Shown: piece by piece, positions 62,955-64,000 of the stretch
Layout: every line of letters starts with the position of its first letter
How positions within the stretch are numbered: position 1 is the first letter of the stretch
Assembly (NCBI RefSeq): GCF_027530345.1
Contig: NZ_JAPZQK010000008.1
Coordinates: 186,001 to 250,000 of the forward strand
DNA: 64,000 nucleotides
From: Silanimonas sp.
GTDB taxonomy: Bacteria > Pseudomonadota > Gammaproteobacteria > Xanthomonadales > Xanthomonadaceae
Direction: 5' to 3'
Program-made: the position numbers and the translations under genes
The notes under the pieces: generated by a model
What the model saw: the letters and a program-made list of their open reading frames with translations, nothing else
Told to the model about the DNA's origin: nothing
Databases searched by the model: none

Positions 62955-64000
62955 TCAGTTCGATGCGGGTTCGACCGCCTCGACGGGCGCGCTGGCTTCG
63001 GCGGGCTGGTCTTCGGCGACCGCATCGGCCGGCGGTTCCTCGCCCGGCGCGATGATCGTGTAGCCCTTGGCGCGCATGGCGGCCAGCAGGCCATCGTCGG
63101 CGGTGAGCACCTGGTAGTCGGCCACGGCGACCGTCGTCGCATGCTCGGCGAGGCTCTCCTCGGCCACGCGCACCCACTCGTCGACCACGCGCTTCGGCAG
63201 GTCGTTGAAGCCGCGATTCTTCAGGGCATCGGTACCCAGCAGGGCCAGCGCGCAGGCGCGGATCTCGCTGTCGAACTCGAGTTCCTCGAGCGTCTGCAGG
63301 TCGCCCACGGCCCAGGCGTTTGCGCGCTCGACCATGTTCGCGGTGTCGGTTTCAAGGCGTGCGACCGTCGCCTCCATGCAGCCGACATCGTCGACGGCCG
63401 AGCGCTCGAATTCCTTCAGCGCATCGCGCGGGTCTTCGACCTTGATGCTCACGCCCACGCGGACGATGTCGCGGTCGTTGCGCTTGGCGATGCGTTCCAC
63501 GCGGTCCCAGACGATGTTCTCGCGCTTGAGGTCGAGGTCGCCGAGGGCCTCGTCCATCAGTTCGTAGGCGGCGAACACCGGGCGGCGGTTCTCGACGCCG
63601 CGGTCGCGGCCCATGTAGATCGCCTTCTGGGCTTGCCAGCGTGCATACAGCTCGGAGGGCAGCACTTCGGCGAGCGTCTTGTCGTCCGGGTTGTTGCGCG
63701 CGCGCAGGGCGGTGGGCAGCAAGCGCAGGCTGCCGAAGAAGCCGATGTCGGCGTCGACATCGACGCCCGGCGAGGTCAGCACGCGGTCGGCGCGCGCCAC
63801 CAGGGCATCGAGTTCGCGCGGCTCCCATTCCATGCGCTTCGGCAAGGGGCTCAACGTGGCCATGACCCACAGCGTGTGTTCGCCCTTGCGGATCTGCCAC
63901 AGGCCGGGGCCGGGCTGGATGCCGGTGACGACCACCGTTTCCAGCGTCGCGAGTGCGGGCTCGGCGGGCGCGCTGGCCTCGGCGGGCGCGGACTCCGAAG
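62955..64000 (-). CDS. TraB/GumN-family protein (N-terminus beyond window)
   Basis: Open from the right edge; 348 codons are visible and the N-terminal part is missing. The visible start LETVVVTGIQPGPGLWQI, then HTLWVMATLSPLPKRM and DALVARADRVL, are typical of the GumN/TraB fold. Later RRVVDEWVRVAEESLAEH and a hydrophobic KGYTIIAPGEE end. Family members are predicted periplasmic and related to the ancient TIKI metalloprotease group. The C-terminal tail is Ala/Glu/Pro-rich. The function of GumN-like proteins in Lysobacterales is not established. Confidence 0.85.
   Translation of the reverse strand, partial: SESAPAEASAPAEPALATLETVVVTGIQPGPGLWQIRKGEHTLWVMATLSPLPKRMEWEPRELDALVARADRVLTSPGVDVDADIGFFGSLRLLPTALRARNNPDDKTLAEVLPSELYARWQAQKAIYMGRDRGVENRRPVFAAYELMDEALGDLDLKRENIVWDRVERIAKRNDRDIVRVGVSIKVEDPRDALKEFERSAVDDVGCMEATVARLETDTANMVERANAWAVGDLQTLEELEFDSEIRACALALLGTDALKNRGFNDLPKRVVDEWVRVAEESLAEHATTVAVADYQVLTADDGLLAAMRAKGYTIIAPGEEPPADAVAEDQPAEASAPVEAVEPASN

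Noticed and set aside
1-64000. tRNA genes, insertion sequences, prophage or integrative elements
   Set aside because: No intergenic space of suitable size shows tRNA-like cloverleaf sequence, and no transposase, integrase or flanking repeats are seen.

Overview
The window is a gene-dense, very GC-rich (roughly 70%) chromosomal segment with no rRNA, tRNA, insertion sequence, prophage or CRISPR array that I can see. Gene content and order point to the gammaproteobacterial order Lysobacterales (Xanthomonadales). The main reasons are the twitching chemosensory block pilG-pilI-pilJ-chpA-chpB-chpC next to a divergent gshB-tonB pair, a divergent oxyR/ahpC-ahpF pair, a split vitamin-B12-type ribonucleotide reductase, and a GumN/TraB-family protein at the right edge. 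Genus is not resolvable by reading; the assignment is inference.

Layout. 1-6.8 kb: accessory or envelope genes (DUF4386-like membrane protein, lipoprotein alpha/beta hydrolase with a divergent LysR regulator, DUF3313-like lipoprotein, membrane-bound LytTR regulator, secreted CocE-type hydrolase). 7-14.5 kb: hrpA helicase, a small exported protein, relA and a TPR membrane protein. 14.5-18.8 kb: a 1415-residue protein carrying three glycosyltransferase modules, divergent from and overlapping mrcB. 18.8-24.8 kb: a tightly overlapping unit mrcB - TPR lipoprotein (LpoP-like candidate) - DinG/YoaA helicase - VOC protein - tsaB. 24.8-26.7 kb: tonB-like gene and gshB on the minus strand. 26.7-38.7 kb: the Pil-Chp chemosensory operon for type IV pili. 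38.7-43 kb: minus-strand glnS - Cys-rich lipoprotein - nucleoside deaminase - rlmM. 43.2-47.6 kb: 7TM sensor with a degenerate GGDEF domain, GST, EamA transporter, and an uncharacterised membrane-anchored protein behind oxyR. 47.6-52.4 kb: peroxide defence (oxyR, ahpC, ahpF), an orphan Pycsar-type membrane effector and prmC. 52.4-57 kb: minus-strand Do-like protease, HAD phosphatase, M17 peptidase and HDOD protein. 57-61.1 kb: split class II ribonucleotide reductase (nrdJa, nrdJb) with a histone-H1-like gene between the halves. 61.1-64 kb: two small membrane proteins, a diguanylate cyclase and a truncated GumN-family gene.

Most unusual points. (1) ChpB aligns with the CheB methylesterase domain but has lost Ser, His and Asp of the catalytic triad, and no CheR/PilK gene is present in the cluster. 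(2) nrdJb contains an A9 run forming the slippery heptamer A-AAA-AAC; a -1 slip meets a stop at once and removes the whole Cys-rich tail. (3) nrdJa has a promoter about 230 nt upstream and a structured GC-rich leader without a recognisable B12 box. (4) A Pycsar-family (DUF5706) membrane effector sits in a housekeeping operon with no cyclase beside it. (5) Several genes (hrpA, relA, GST, diguanylate cyclase) have a -10-like hexamer so close to the start codon that the mRNA would be leaderless or nearly so.
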